Positions 36,179 through 44,859 of a stretch of DNA of 64,000 nt are shown piece by piece (the first letter of the stretch is position 1; every line of letters starts with the position of its first letter). The stretch is from Rossellomorea arthrocnemi. Lineage in GTDB: Bacteria > Bacillota > Bacilli > Bacillales > Bacillaceae_B. The notes below the pieces were generated by a model that was not told the origin of the DNA, searched no databases, and saw only the letters and a program-made list of their open reading frames with translations. The stretch is from positions 1-64,000 of the forward strand of contig NZ_CAJGBF010000016.1 in assembly GCF_904424705.1 (NCBI RefSeq), given 5' to 3'. Position numbers and translations under genes: made by a program.

Positions 36179-36493
36179 TTAATATGGCGCATAAGGTGGA
36201 TAGGAATAAGGGTAGGGATAGGGATAGGGGTAGGGATAGGGATATGCCGGCACTGGTACCGGGTAGGGGCCGGGTGCTGCAGCCGCTCCGACGGCTAAGC
36301 CTGTCACTGTCCCGGCAGCAAAACCGGGGTATCCCCAGCCATGACTCCAGTTCCCTCCGTGATTCCCATTTCCTCCCTGGTTCCAGTTTGTTCCGTGTCC
36401 CCAAGCCGCGTGACCGTGTCCATTTCCCCAACTTGCATGCCCTCCACCGCCGTGAGCAGGTCTATACATATTGTGTGGTAGATCCAATGTCAT
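36179..36493 (-). CDS. Gly/His/Trp- and Pro/Tyr-rich low-complexity protein
   Basis: A 104-residue protein with two low-complexity parts. Residues 15-55 are rich in Gly, His, Trp and Asn (GGGGHASWGNGHGHAAWGHG). A short hydrophobic segment around GFAAGTVTGLAVGAAAA follows, then a Pro-Tyr repeat tail of about ten PY units. AAAGGTGGGA fits ATG 36493 and a terminator follows the stop, so it looks like a real gene. The composition suggests a surface, spore-coat or metal-binding protein, but I know no family. The Pro-Tyr codons create a run of G tracts on the plus strand. Confidence 0.7.
   Translation of the reverse strand: MTLDLPHNMYRPAHGGGGHASWGNGHGHAAWGHGTNWNQGGNGNHGGNWSHGWGYPGFAAGTVTGLAVGAAAAPGPYPVPVPAYPYPYPYPYPYPYSYPPYAPY
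36210..36241 (+). other. G-quadruplex-type G-run tract
   Basis: Six runs of three or four G are separated by one to three bases (GGGTAGGGATAGGGATAGGG and onward). This is the template strand of the Pro-Tyr repeat tail, so G4 formation could affect transcription or replication there. Confidence 0.6.
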
Positions 36494-36645
36494 TCCCACC
36501 TTTCATAAAATAGAGGAGTGGTTACATCATATGTGGAGTTTGTAGAAGGGGAATACGGACATACCGTGAACTTTATAAACAAAATAGCCAAAAGGATTCT
36601 TTTGGAGTTTATTATCGATTTATTCTCATTCCTTTTTGAATTTCC

Positions 36646-36664
36646 TATAATGAAAGCGTTATCA
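36646..36664 (+). promoter_or_regulatory. tctCBA -10 box with cre site
   Basis: TATAAT (36646-36651) is followed immediately by TGAAAGCGTTATCA (36651-36664), an exact fit to the cre consensus TGWAANCGNTNWCA. The site covers the transcription start, where CcpA binding would repress the tricarboxylate transporter during growth on preferred sugars. Confidence 0.85.
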
Positions 36665-36689
36665 GAAATGATTGAAGGGGGAAATCAAG

Positions 36690-37700
36690 ATGAAGAAACA
36701 AGGTATTATGGCTCTTATTTTATCAAGTTTATTAGTCGTAACTACTGCATGTGGAAGTTCGGACTCGGCCAGCAACTCTGAAAGTGATGGGGAATGGACT
36801 CCGTCGAAGCCGATTGAAGTTGTGGCTCCGGCTGGTGCAGGAGGAGGCTGGGACACTACGGCAAGGACGGTATCAAAGGTAATGGAAGAACAGAAAATCA
36901 TTGATCAGCGCATGGCGGTCGTCAATAAGCCGGGAGGAGGAGGCTCTGTTGGCTGGTCCTATATCAATGGGAAAGAAGGGGACAATCATACCATGTTTGT
37001 CACCTCACCACCGATATTCTTCGTGCCCCTCAATGGGCAATCGACCCTTTCCCACAAGGATTTTACACCGATAGCAGGGGTGATCGCCGACTATGCTGCG
37101 TTTGTCGTAGATGCTGATTCCCCGTATGATACGATGAATGATCTCGTGGATGCGTTGAAAAAGGATCCGACATCTGTTTCGATAGTCGGGGTCTCTTCAC
37201 CGGGAAGCATGGATCATATGCAGTTCGTTAAAGCAGTAAAAGCAGCAGGTGTGGATGTGAAAAAACTGAAATATGTTTCCGCTCAGGACGGATCCGGTAT
37301 GAGCATGCTCCTTGGAGGGAAGGTGGATGTCTACTCCACAGGTCTTGCAGAAGCATCCGAACAAGCCAGGGCCGGTAAGGTGAAGGTTCTCGCAATTACC
37401 GCTCCGGAGCGGTTGGAGGGAGATACCGTATCGGAGTTCCCTACGTTAAAAGAACAGGGGATTGATGATGAATTCGTTGTATGGCGTGGGTTCTTAGGCC
37501 CTAAGGATATGGATCCCGAAGCCGTTCTTTATTATGAAAAAGCGTTCAAGGAAATGATCGAAACAGATCAATGGAAGGAAATGCGTGATAAATTCGGCTG
37601 GACGGACAACTATATGTCTTCAGAAGAGTTCGGTCAATTCCTGGATGAGGAATACGAAGAAATCGAGGAACTGATGGAGGAAATCGGTTTGAAAAAATAG
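36690..37700 (+). CDS. tctC: tripartite tricarboxylate transporter binding protein TctC
   Basis: A 336-residue lipoprotein that binds a carboxylate such as citrate outside the membrane. Signal peptide with lipobox TTAC and Cys21. The mature part has the TctC/Bug fold, with IEVVAPAGAGGGWDTTARTV near the start and KPGGGGSVGW following. The frame opens at TTG 36672, but GAAGGGGGAAATC spaces to ATG 36690. It is the first gene of tctC-tctB-tctA; a hairpin after it may raise its expression over the membrane genes. Confidence 0.93.
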   Translation: MKKQGIMALILSSLLVVTTACGSSDSASNSESDGEWTPSKPIEVVAPAGAGGGWDTTARTVSKVMEEQKIIDQRMAVVNKPGGGGSVGWSYINGKEGDNHTMFVTSPPIFFVPLNGQSTLSHKDFTPIAGVIADYAAFVVDADSPYDTMNDLVDALKKDPTSVSIVGVSSPGSMDHMQFVKAVKAAGVDVKKLKYVSAQDGSGMSMLLGGKVDVYSTGLAEASEQARAGKVKVLAITAPERLEGDTVSEFPTLKEQGIDDEFVVWRGFLGPKDMDPEAVLYYEKAFKEMIETDQWKEMRDKFGWTDNYMSSEEFGQFLDEEYEEIEELMEEIGLKK

Positions 37701-37704
37701 AGAA

Positions 37705-37733
37705 CCGGGAGCAGGATTTTCTGTTCCCCCTTT
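37705..37733 (+). terminator. intercistronic hairpin after tctC
   Basis: GGGAGCAG and CTGTTCCC pair (one G-U) around GATTTT, followed by CCTTTCTT. It is inside the operon, so partial termination or mRNA protection is likely, giving more binding protein than permease. Confidence 0.6.
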
Positions 37734-37753
37734 CTTGATAAGGAGTGAATCAT

Positions 37754-38212
37754 ATGAGAACCAAACCAGATCGAATCATCTCACTTATACTACTAGTGTT
37801 TGCCGGGGTCTATCTAGCTCTTAGCTACCGGCTTCCTGCATTCCCATATGCGATCATCGACAGCGACGTTCTTCCTAAGGGGCTTGGATACCTGCTGATC
37901 ATTTTAGCCATTGTCCTGTTTTTACAGGCGAAAGATGATACGGACGAAGATAAAAAGAGACGTTATGTAAAAAAAGAAGATGTCGTCATTTTGTTTTCCG
38001 TGCTTGCATCCCTGCTTGTTTATATTTTTCTATTAGAATCGGTGGGGTTTTTACTATCTACTATTTTGTTTTTGCTCGTGATCCCGTTCGTATTGGGATT
38101 CAAAAAGAAAGTGACGACTGTTCTGGTGGCCTTTCTTTTTTCAGGAGTCATGTATTACTCATTTAACTATCTTCTCAATATAACATTACCACAGGGGATT
38201 CTACCCTTTTAG
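37754..38212 (+). CDS. tctB: tripartite tricarboxylate transporter small membrane subunit TctB
   Basis: A 152-residue protein with four membrane helices, resembling TctB. The first helix ends near SYRLPAFPYAIIDSDVLPKGLGYLL; two helices at the C-terminus carry the GFKKKVTTVLVAFLFSGVMYYSFNYLL region. AAGGAG lies upstream of ATG 37754. It forms the membrane part together with TctA, which starts 13 bases after its stop. Confidence 0.9.
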   Translation: MRTKPDRIISLILLVFAGVYLALSYRLPAFPYAIIDSDVLPKGLGYLLIILAIVLFLQAKDDTDEDKKRRYVKKEDVVILFSVLASLLVYIFLLESVGFLLSTILFLLVIPFVLGFKKKVTTVLVAFLFSGVMYYSFNYLLNITLPQGILPF

Positions 38213-38224
38213 GAGGTGACCAGC

Positions 38225-39739
38225 ATGATTGAAAGTATCTTATATGGGTTTCAAGTAGCTTTCACGCCGGAAAACCTGTTCTTCGCCTTTATCGGTGTAC
38301 TGGCCGGAACCATCATTGGTATGCTTCCGGGACTTGGTCCCATCAGCGCTATAGCGATCATGATTCCACTCAGTTACGGGATGTCCCCGGCTTCCGCGTT
38401 GATCCTGATGGCAGGGGTATATTATGGTGCCGTATTTGGCGGTTCCACTTCTTCGATACTACTAAATGCTCCAGGGATTTCCGGTACGGTAGCCACAGCG
38501 TTTGACGGGTATCCCATGGCGAAGCAGGGGAAGGCAGGGAAAGCCCTTGCTATTGCCGCTATCTCCTCCTTTGCAGGGGGGACAATCAGCGTCGTTGCTC
38601 TCATGCTTGTGGCGCCTTATATGGCGAAGCTTGCCATCACATTCGGTCCTACGGAGTATTTCGCCCTCATGCTTCTCGGCCTTACGGCAATATCCAGTTT
38701 ATCTGAGGGATCGACAAATAAAGCACTGATTTCAGCGACGATTGGATTGATGGTCGCGACAGTAGGGATCGACCAGCAAACAGGTACGCAGCGGTTCACA
38801 TTCGGAAATCCCGGTTTACTAGAAGGAATCGATTTTCTCATTATCGCACTGGGTTTATTTGCTCTATCCGAAGTATGTCAGCTGATTATTTCTCGGAATG
38901 AAAATACGTTGAAAGGAAAGGAAGCAGTTGGTAGTTTAAAGCTTGAAAAACACGAATTAAAGGAAATGGCTGGTCCGATCAGTCGTCACTCCGTCCTTGG
39001 CTTTATTCTGGGGGTTCTTCCCGGGGCTGGTGCCACGATTGCCTCTTTCCTATCCTATATTTCAGAGAAGCGATTATCGAAAGATCCCTCTTCATTCGGA
39101 AAAGGGAATATTAAAGGGTTAGCTGCACCTGAGACCTCGAATAACGCTGCAACAAGCGGCGCATTCGTACCTTTGTTGACATTGGGGATACCCGGCTCAG
39201 GGACGACAGCAGTTCTTCTTGGAGCCTTATTGGTAGTAGGGGTACAGCCGGGGCCATTGATGCTTCAGGATCATCCTGACGTTTTCTGGGGTGTGATTGC
39301 CAGCATGTATATAGGGAATCTATTTCTTTTAGTTCTCAACCTGCCCCTAATTCCCATTTTGGCAAAAATCCTCTATATCCCAAAGCAGTTGTTGATTGCA
39401 TTGATTATTGTCTTCTGCATGATCGGGGTTTACGCAGTAAGCTTTAACGCATTTCATTTATACCTTCTGGTTGGATTCGGTGTATTGGGATATGTTTTGA
39501 AGATGTTTAAATTCCCAGCACCGCCCTTTATTCTTGCGTTTATATTGGGAGGGATGATGGAGCAATCATTCAGGCAGGCGATGACGATATCGAACGGGTC
39601 GTATGGTGTGTTCTTTCAGAGCAACATTACCATTGGATTATTGATCGTATCATTCATCTCCCTTGTCCTTCCATCTATATTGGGGCTAAGGAAGAAAGAG
39701 AAGAATGCACAGTTTGATAAGGTAAAGAAACAAGCCTGA
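38225..39739 (+). CDS. tctA: tripartite tricarboxylate transporter large membrane subunit TctA
   Basis: A 504-residue permease with about eleven helices. TctA signatures are present: GTIIGMLPGLGPISAIAIMIPLSYG, YYGAVFGGSTSSILLNAPG, and LGVLPGAGATIASFLSY with PETSNNAATSGAFVPLLTLGIPGSGTTAVLLGAL in the second half. TTAGGAGGTGACCAGC precedes ATG 38225. It drives ion-coupled uptake of the carboxylate delivered by TctC. The operon ends with a terminator shared with the convergent two-component genes. Confidence 0.94.
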   Translation: MIESILYGFQVAFTPENLFFAFIGVLAGTIIGMLPGLGPISAIAIMIPLSYGMSPASALILMAGVYYGAVFGGSTSSILLNAPGISGTVATAFDGYPMAKQGKAGKALAIAAISSFAGGTISVVALMLVAPYMAKLAITFGPTEYFALMLLGLTAISSLSEGSTNKALISATIGLMVATVGIDQQTGTQRFTFGNPGLLEGIDFLIIALGLFALSEVCQLIISRNENTLKGKEAVGSLKLEKHELKEMAGPISRHSVLGFILGVLPGAGATIASFLSYISEKRLSKDPSSFGKGNIKGLAAPETSNNAATSGAFVPLLTLGIPGSGTTAVLLGALLVVGVQPGPLMLQDHPDVFWGVIASMYIGNLFLLVLNLPLIPILAKILYIPKQLLIALIIVFCMIGVYAVSFNAFHLYLLVGFGVLGYVLKMFKFPAPPFILAFILGGMMEQSFRQAMTISNGSYGVFFQSNITIGLLIVSFISLVLPSILGLRKKEKNAQFDKVKKQA

Positions 39740-39750
39740 GCATGGAAAAG

Positions 39751-39784
39751 CAGTGAGGCGTTCAACGCCTCGCTGCTTTCCTCT
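39751..39784. terminator. bidirectional terminator
   Basis: AGCAGTGAGGCG and CGCCTCGCTGCT pair around TTCAA between the convergent tctA and response regulator genes, followed by TTTCCTC on the plus strand. Confidence 0.83.
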
Positions 39785-40475
39785 ATTCTTGAAAAAAATA
39801 TCTCCGTTGTGGTCTGCCGACACCACCATAAGTCAGCTCCACCCTGATTTTCTTCTGTGAGACCAGGTACTCTAGATAACGTCTGGCCGTTGTCCTGGTG
39901 ACCCCGACCTCTCCAGCCATTTCTTCTGCCGTATATCCCTGATTGTCACCGATATCAATGGTCTTAATGATGGAATCCAATGTAATCGTATCGATTCCTT
40001 TCGGAGGCTCAGGGGACGTCTCGACCCCTCCTGTACGTTTCTTTCGGTTAAACAGATTATCTACTTCATATTGATTCTCTACTTGAGACTCATTCATTCT
40101 CTCCTTGTATTGCTGATATTTGAGGAGAGTATCTTCAAATCGGTTAAAGATGATCGGCTTTAGGATATAATCAAATGCACCGCCGCGGATTGCATTGGCG
40201 ATATGCTCGGTCTCTTTCGCCGCCGTAACGAGAATGACATCCGTGTTACGGTAACCCTTTCTGATTTCCCATAGAAATTCACTGCCGGTTCCATCCGGGA
40301 AGTAAACATCAAGGAGTATCAAGTCCGGATTGACGACAGGTAACACTTTTTTGGCTTCTGTTATGGTGGTGGCGATCCCCCCCACCTGAAATCGTTCCAG
40401 TTGAGCGATATACTGACTGTTGATTTCAGCTGTTTTGATGTCATCTTCTATAATAAATACATTCCACTTACGCAA
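39783..40475 (-). CDS. CitB/DctR-type response regulator, TTG start
   Basis: A 230-residue response regulator. The receiver domain (1-120) has FIIEDD, phosphoacceptor Asp56 in LILLDVYFPDG, and LKPI with the conserved Lys. The C-terminal DNA-binding part (GYTAEEMAGEVGVTRTTARRYLEYL) is the helix-turn-helix of the CitB/DcuR group. It starts with TTG at 40475, preceded by AGGGGGGATTGAT. It lies 11 bases after the kinase and is convergent with tctCBA, which it most likely activates when the carboxylate is present. Confidence 0.92.
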   Translation of the reverse strand: MRKWNVFIIEDDIKTAEINSQYIAQLERFQVGGIATTITEAKKVLPVVNPDLILLDVYFPDGTGSEFLWEIRKGYRNTDVILVTAAKETEHIANAIRGGAFDYILKPIIFNRFEDTLLKYQQYKERMNESQVENQYEVDNLFNRKKRTGGVETSPEPPKGIDTITLDSIIKTIDIGDNQGYTAEEMAGEVGVTRTTARRYLEYLVSQKKIRVELTYGGVGRPQRRYFFQE

Positions 40476-40486
40476 ATCAATCCCCC

Positions 40487-42073
40487 CTAATGCTGCTTTG
40501 GAACACTGACTGTAAATAGGGCTCCCCCAAGCTCACTTTCTTCCACTGTCAAATACCCTTGCAGATGCTCCACGCTTTTCTGGACAAGGTGAAGGCCGAT
40601 TCCCCGGTCCTTCCCTGCTTTAGTGGAATACCCCTTTTCAAATATGGATTCTATACGCTGAATTCCACCGCCGCTGTCCTCTATTTCAAAGATGAAATCA
40701 TTTCCGAGATCCGTCATGAATAATTGAACATGCCTGTTGTGTTGAGGATAGGATAATACTTCTTCAAAGGCGTTATCGAGAATATTTCCAATGATCGTAA
40801 TCAATTTTTCCCTTTGGATATCCGTAAGCCATGTGGTGATTAAACTGTCAGGATGTATCGAGAATGATACCTTCAGTTCATGAGACCGATTATATTTTCC
40901 AATGATCAGACCTGCCAGGACCGGATCGGGGACTGCTTTTAATAAAAATTGGATCAGGTCCTCATACCCTGAGGACTCTTCCTGAATGAGAGTCAAAGCT
41001 TCTTCATGATGCTGAAGCTGGATCAGACCGGCAATCGTATTCAATTTATTTCGATACTCATGGGTCTGAGACCTTAGTATACCTGCATATTCTTGAACTT
41101 GTGATAACTCCTTCGTAAGTTGATCGATTTCATCCTTTCTTCTAAAACTGGCCACTACGCCTACAATAGTTCCTTCTTCTAAAATCGGAAGGCGATTGAC
41201 GATGAGGTCATGATGATTCAATGAGATTTCATCGTCAAGCTGACTTTCTCTCGTTTCCAGCACATCCACCATTTTCGTATCAGGGATGACATCTAAAATA
41301 TGCCTGCCCCTATTTGAATATTGATGATGAAGTGCCAGAATACTGTGGGCATTAGCGTTAATTTCAGTTATCAATCCATGCTGATCGATGGCGATGATCC
41401 CTTCCCGGACCGATTCGATGATCGCGCGCTTTTCTTTGAACTGCATGGCAATTTCCTTAGGCTCCAACCCGAAGATTGCTTTCTTGATTCCTTTTCCAAT
41501 GAAAAAGGATCCGACGATTCCGATTAATAGGATGATGGCGACGAGAGTTAACACCTTTGTACGGTAAGGAATGACAATGTCGTGGATACTATCCTCAAGA
41601 AATCCGACTGACACGACACCGATGATTTCATTTTGCTCGTTTCTGATCGGAACCTTTCCTCTGACAGAAGGACCCAAAGATCCCGTCGCATGAGAAACAT
41701 AGGACTTCCCCTTCATCAAAGCCCTATCATTATCTCCACCGACCATCTTTTTTCCAAGCCGTTCACTCAAAGGATGGGAATAGCGGACAGACTCTTTGTT
41801 GCCGACTACAATGAAAGTGGCACCGGTTTCTTTACGGATGTCTTCTACTAAAGGTTGGATGATATCTTCCGGTTGTTTTTGACTGAATGCTTCGGTGACA
41901 GCAGGCATCTTAGAGACAGATTGTGCCACTGCAAGTGCCTGCTTTCCTTTCAAGTCTGTCAGAGTATCTGTTAACATTCGAAAAAAAATGACTGAAAGGG
42001 ATAATATCAAAACGGACAGAAGTGCTAATACAATGACGATAATCTTTGACTGAAGTGAAAACTTTTTCATCAT
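40487..42073 (-). CDS. CitA/DcuS-type sensor histidine kinase
   Basis: A 528-residue membrane kinase. A first helix (about 10-32) and a second (about 172-192) frame an extracytoplasmic sCache/PASp sensor that in this family binds citrate or C4-dicarboxylates. A cytoplasmic PAS domain follows (about 215-310). The phosphoacceptor His, about residue 337, lies in QTHEYRNKLNTIAGLIQL, and the ATPase domain shows NILDNAFEE, DSGGGI and KAGKDRGIGLHLV. Two ATG codons follow AAGAAGGAACCC. It pairs with the response regulator downstream. Confidence 0.93.
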   Translation of the reverse strand: MMKKFSLQSKIIVIVLALLSVLILSLSVIFFRMLTDTLTDLKGKQALAVAQSVSKMPAVTEAFSQKQPEDIIQPLVEDIRKETGATFIVVGNKESVRYSHPLSERLGKKMVGGDNDRALMKGKSYVSHATGSLGPSVRGKVPIRNEQNEIIGVVSVGFLEDSIHDIVIPYRTKVLTLVAIILLIGIVGSFFIGKGIKKAIFGLEPKEIAMQFKEKRAIIESVREGIIAIDQHGLITEINANAHSILALHHQYSNRGRHILDVIPDTKMVDVLETRESQLDDEISLNHHDLIVNRLPILEEGTIVGVVASFRRKDEIDQLTKELSQVQEYAGILRSQTHEYRNKLNTIAGLIQLQHHEEALTLIQEESSGYEDLIQFLLKAVPDPVLAGLIIGKYNRSHELKVSFSIHPDSLITTWLTDIQREKLITIIGNILDNAFEEVLSYPQHNRHVQLFMTDLGNDFIFEIEDSGGGIQRIESIFEKGYSTKAGKDRGIGLHLVQKSVEHLQGYLTVEESELGGALFTVSVPKQH

Positions 42074-42229
42074 GGGTTCCTTCTTTTTTAGAAAATTCTA
42101 TTATTACTAGAATAAAAGAGTTGGAGGGTTTGTACAAGAGAAGAAGAAAATCAGGAAGTGAAGTGTTTGAAACAAACAAAATGTGGTATAGGAAACATAG
42201 TCTATTTTCAGAGGAGGATCTACAACGTT

Positions 42230-42637
42230 TTGGCAACCATCGTTACAATAGGAGCTATTCTATTTATCTTGGTAAACCTAATCTATTTCTTTAAGGATAA
42301 GCATTTCAAATACAGCTACTTCAGTACAGCGCTCTTTTATAAGTTGTTCTTTGTACTTCTCAGTCTCATGATTGCATTTGCTGTACTCTATTTTGCACTG
42401 TCGTATGATAATCCGATGCTTCGGGTAAGCTCGCCGAGTGGAAAGCCGGTGGAGCATTCATTCCTCAATTATCTTTATTATAGCGGAGTGACCATACTGT
42501 CAGTCGGGTACGGGGACTATATTCCAACGGGACATCTCAGGTTCTTTGCGTTGCTGGAAGCAGCAATCGGACTGTTACTTCCGACTGCCTATTTTATGAA
42601 GGTATTGGAGTCAAAAGGGAGGAAGGAAGATGAATAG
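42230..42637 (+). CDS. ion channel, K+ selectivity filter
   Basis: A small potassium-channel-type protein. The filter SVGYGD lies in the pore loop between the last two helices (LYYSGVTILSVGYGDYIPTG). Two further hydrophobic segments precede it, so about three to four helices in all. The frame is open from GTG 42158, but the only strong site, AGAGGAGG at 42210-42217, points to TTG 42230 and 135 residues. No cytoplasmic ligand-binding (RCK) domain is present. It is divergent from the sensor kinase. Confidence 0.78.
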   Translation: MATIVTIGAILFILVNLIYFFKDKHFKYSYFSTALFYKLFFVLLSLMIAFAVLYFALSYDNPMLRVSSPSGKPVEHSFLNYLYYSGVTILSVGYGDYIPTGHLRFFALLEAAIGLLLPTAYFMKVLESKGRKEDE

Positions 42638-42765
42638 GTTATCTTGGTATCCAAACAGTGCTTAATTTGGCACAAGTTTATCAAACGGTTGCTTAATACA
42701 AGGTGGGGATCGTTCGATCACCATTGTAATGAAGATGACTCAATCATTCACATCCATAAAAAAAG

Positions 42766-42799
42766 CGTGAACCCGGTACAATCATCAACCGGGTTCACG
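42766..42799. terminator. bidirectional terminator
   Basis: CGTGAACCCGGT and ACCGGGTTCACG are perfect inverted arms around ACAATCATCA. T-rich sequence follows on the minus strand (TTTTTTTATGG) and weakly on the plus strand. It lies between convergent genes. Confidence 0.85.
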
Positions 42800-42803
42800 T
42801 ACT

Positions 42804-43250
42804 TTACACCCACATCCCCGGCTTTACTACCATAAACCATAGCATCGCCAGGAGGAGAATGAGATAAATCCAAACGGTTCGATGTAACTTTCCAACCAGC
42901 CTATCCCTGTCTGCATCATCCTCTCCGAATTTCCGCAGTGTCGGCGAGAATGCACGTGCGAGAAAAAAAAGGGAGCAGAACATGATGACAAGGGTCATAA
43001 TGATCCACGGCGTCGTCCATGTCCATGGTCCGAGAAGGACAAGGAGGATTCCTGTTCCAACAAGGACGTGTCCGGAATGCTTGGAAAGTCGCACGGAAAA
43101 GCGGAACGTGTCCAGGTATGAAGGCAGGATGGACTCAGAAGCGGTACGTAGCTTCTGAGTCATCGGCAATAGTATAAAGAATGGCCCGATGGAGGCGACA
43201 ACACTAATCACATGTAGATAGATCACTGTTTTGTATAGTAGATGCACCAT
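42804..43250 (-). CDS. four-span membrane protein (DUF2269-like)
   Basis: A 148-residue membrane protein with four helices. A His in the first helix (YLHVISVVASIGPFF) and another after the second (SVRLSKHSGHVLVG) are placed as in small haem- or metal-binding membrane proteins, and the plan resembles DUF2269. No function can be assigned. It begins 10 bases after the ASCH-domain gene on the same strand, so the two are probably cotranscribed. Confidence 0.75.
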   Translation of the reverse strand: MVHLLYKTVIYLHVISVVASIGPFFILLPMTQKLRTASESILPSYLDTFRFSVRLSKHSGHVLVGTGILLVLLGPWTWTTPWIIMTLVIMFCSLFFLARAFSPTLRKFGEDDADRDRLVGKLHRTVWIYLILLLAMLWFMVVKPGMWV

Positions 43251-43260
43251 GTGAAGAACT

Positions 43261-43599
43261 CTATTCCGTCACTAAACTGAATTCGTGAACCCATACTTTC
43301 ATCCCTGGATGCCAAGGCATTCCGGGATGGTAGGAGAGGATGGTTTGTTTATATTCCTCCACAGTTTGAAAACCTTCTTGCAAGGCATGCTCGTCCGTCA
43401 GCTCACCAAGTGATTGTGAATAGACGTTGTTCACTATGTATTTTTTTCCCTGTAGCTCCATGATTTCGCCGATATCAGCATATCTTCCATTTCGGCGAGT
43501 AGCTGTTTTCGTTCCTTGAAGCACCTTTTCAACATCTTCAGCTTTAGTGACCAAACGCTCGATGGTGCATGTTTTCGCTGGCAGTTCTTGATTTGTCAT
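43261..43599 (-). CDS. ASCH-domain protein
   Basis: A 112-residue protein of the ASCH type, a PUA-like fold thought to bind RNA or modified nucleotides. The signature is EKVLQGTKTATRRNGRYADIGE near residue 25-45, which holds the conserved TKTATRR stretch, and a C-terminal PWHPGMKVWVHEF strand. GAAAGGGGTTTTTC precedes the ATG. Function is not established. Confidence 0.82.
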   Translation of the reverse strand: MTNQELPAKTCTIERLVTKAEDVEKVLQGTKTATRRNGRYADIGEIMELQGKKYIVNNVYSQSLGELTDEHALQEGFQTVEEYKQTILSYHPGMPWHPGMKVWVHEFSLVTE

Positions 43600-43785
43600 T
43601 TTTGAAAAACCCCTTTCGACCTTTACTATAGCATACTCAGGGATTGTACAGCATGTGGATGTTTCTTGTCCCGCCCTATAACCCCCCCATTGGTTACAAA
43701 AGTGAATTTCTTTTTCTAGCGGAGAAGGTTATTGGATGCTATGATTGGATGAAATATCAGATATAGAAAGAAGGCTTCGGGAGTA

Positions 43786-44724
43786 TTGAAAAAGTGGCAA
43801 ACGTATTTGATTCTTGTTTTAATCATGTTGGTTTGGGGCTTTAATGTCCCTGCTCTGAAAACCCTCGTAAGTGAATTTACACCTGTTACAATTACATCAC
43901 TTCGAATTTTCACTGCAGGAATCACCGTCTTTATTGTCCTTGGTTTTATGGGTAAGATCAGAAAACCTACAAGGAAGGAATTCCTGTTTATCATTACCGG
44001 CGGCCTGTTGAACGTGGTCAGTCACCATTATTTTTTATCAGTCGGGTTAACGGGAACGTCGTCTACAAACGGTGGACTGATCCTTGGAACGGGACCGCTG
44101 TTAACAGCTTTAATGGCGACGATCATCCTTCGAAACCGGCCTACGGTGATTAAAATCATCGGTTTTCTTTCGGGCAGTATAGGAGTGTCAATCATTGTAT
44201 TGTCAGGCGGGGAAGGATTGGGTGGCTTGAAAATGGGGGATTTGTTCATTTTCATCTCCATTTTCTCACAAGCCCTTAGTTTCATCGTCATCAGCCGTGC
44301 TGCAAAAACATTGGATCCCCGTTTACTGACAGGATATATGCTAGTATTCGGTTCCATTATTCTATTTGTTATCAGTCTGATCACCGAACCGGGGGGACTT
44401 AAACAATTAGGTGATGCTTCGGTTTCGATATGGGTTCTATTCTTTGCCTCTGCTATAGTGGCGACCGCTGTGGGACATATGATCTATAACCACTCCATAG
44501 GGAAGTTAGGTGCTGCGGAAACATCGATTTTCCTGAACCTTAATACCTTTTTCTCCCTTGTTGGTGCAGCCATGTTTCTTAATGAAACCGTAACGTTTTA
44601 TCATCTGATCGGACTGGTATTCATCGTACTTGGAGTCGTATGCGGTTCAGGGACACTTGAAGAATTTGTGGTGAAAAGGAAACAAAGACGGTTCCTGGAG
44701 GGAAAGCAACATCATAAAATGTAG
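43786..44724 (+). CDS. EamA/DMT-family transporter, TTG start
   Basis: A 312-residue transporter with ten helices in two EamA repeats (about 5-135 and 150-290). Typical stretches are IMLVWGFNVPALKTLV and ITSLRIFTAGITV in the first repeat and SAIVATAVGHMIYNHSIGKLGAAETSIFLNLNTFFSLVGA in the second. Such proteins export metabolites or amino acids. The start is taken as TTG 43786 (MKKWQTYL); the nearby sites GAAGG and GGGAG are not ideally spaced, so the exact start is uncertain. A terminator follows. Confidence 0.88.
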   Translation: MKKWQTYLILVLIMLVWGFNVPALKTLVSEFTPVTITSLRIFTAGITVFIVLGFMGKIRKPTRKEFLFIITGGLLNVVSHHYFLSVGLTGTSSTNGGLILGTGPLLTALMATIILRNRPTVIKIIGFLSGSIGVSIIVLSGGEGLGGLKMGDLFIFISIFSQALSFIVISRAAKTLDPRLLTGYMLVFGSIILFVISLITEPGGLKQLGDASVSIWVLFFASAIVATAVGHMIYNHSIGKLGAAETSIFLNLNTFFSLVGAAMFLNETVTFYHLIGLVFIVLGVVCGSGTLEEFVVKRKQRRFLEGKQHHKM

Positions 44725-44742
44725 ATGACGATAGGTAAACAA

Positions 44743-44780
44743 AAAATCCTGCTTTCCCTTTCAAGGAAGCAGGATTTTTG
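44743..44780 (+). terminator. rho-independent terminator
   Basis: AAAATCCTGCTTTCC and GGAAGCAGGATTTT pair around CTTTCAA and are followed by TG. It lies 18 bases after the transporter stop. Confidence 0.9.
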
Positions 44781-44859
44781 TCGAATCGTATCTGAACGGA
44801 TACACTCTGACCATTTTAGTTCATACTTAAAGAAACAGAACTTTATAAAGGGTGATCGA

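Noticed and set aside
36184..36513. Plus-strand Arg-rich frame opposite the Pro-Tyr gene
   Set aside because: It has no ribosome site and arises from the G-rich complement of the Pro-Tyr repeat; the minus-strand gene has the proper signals.
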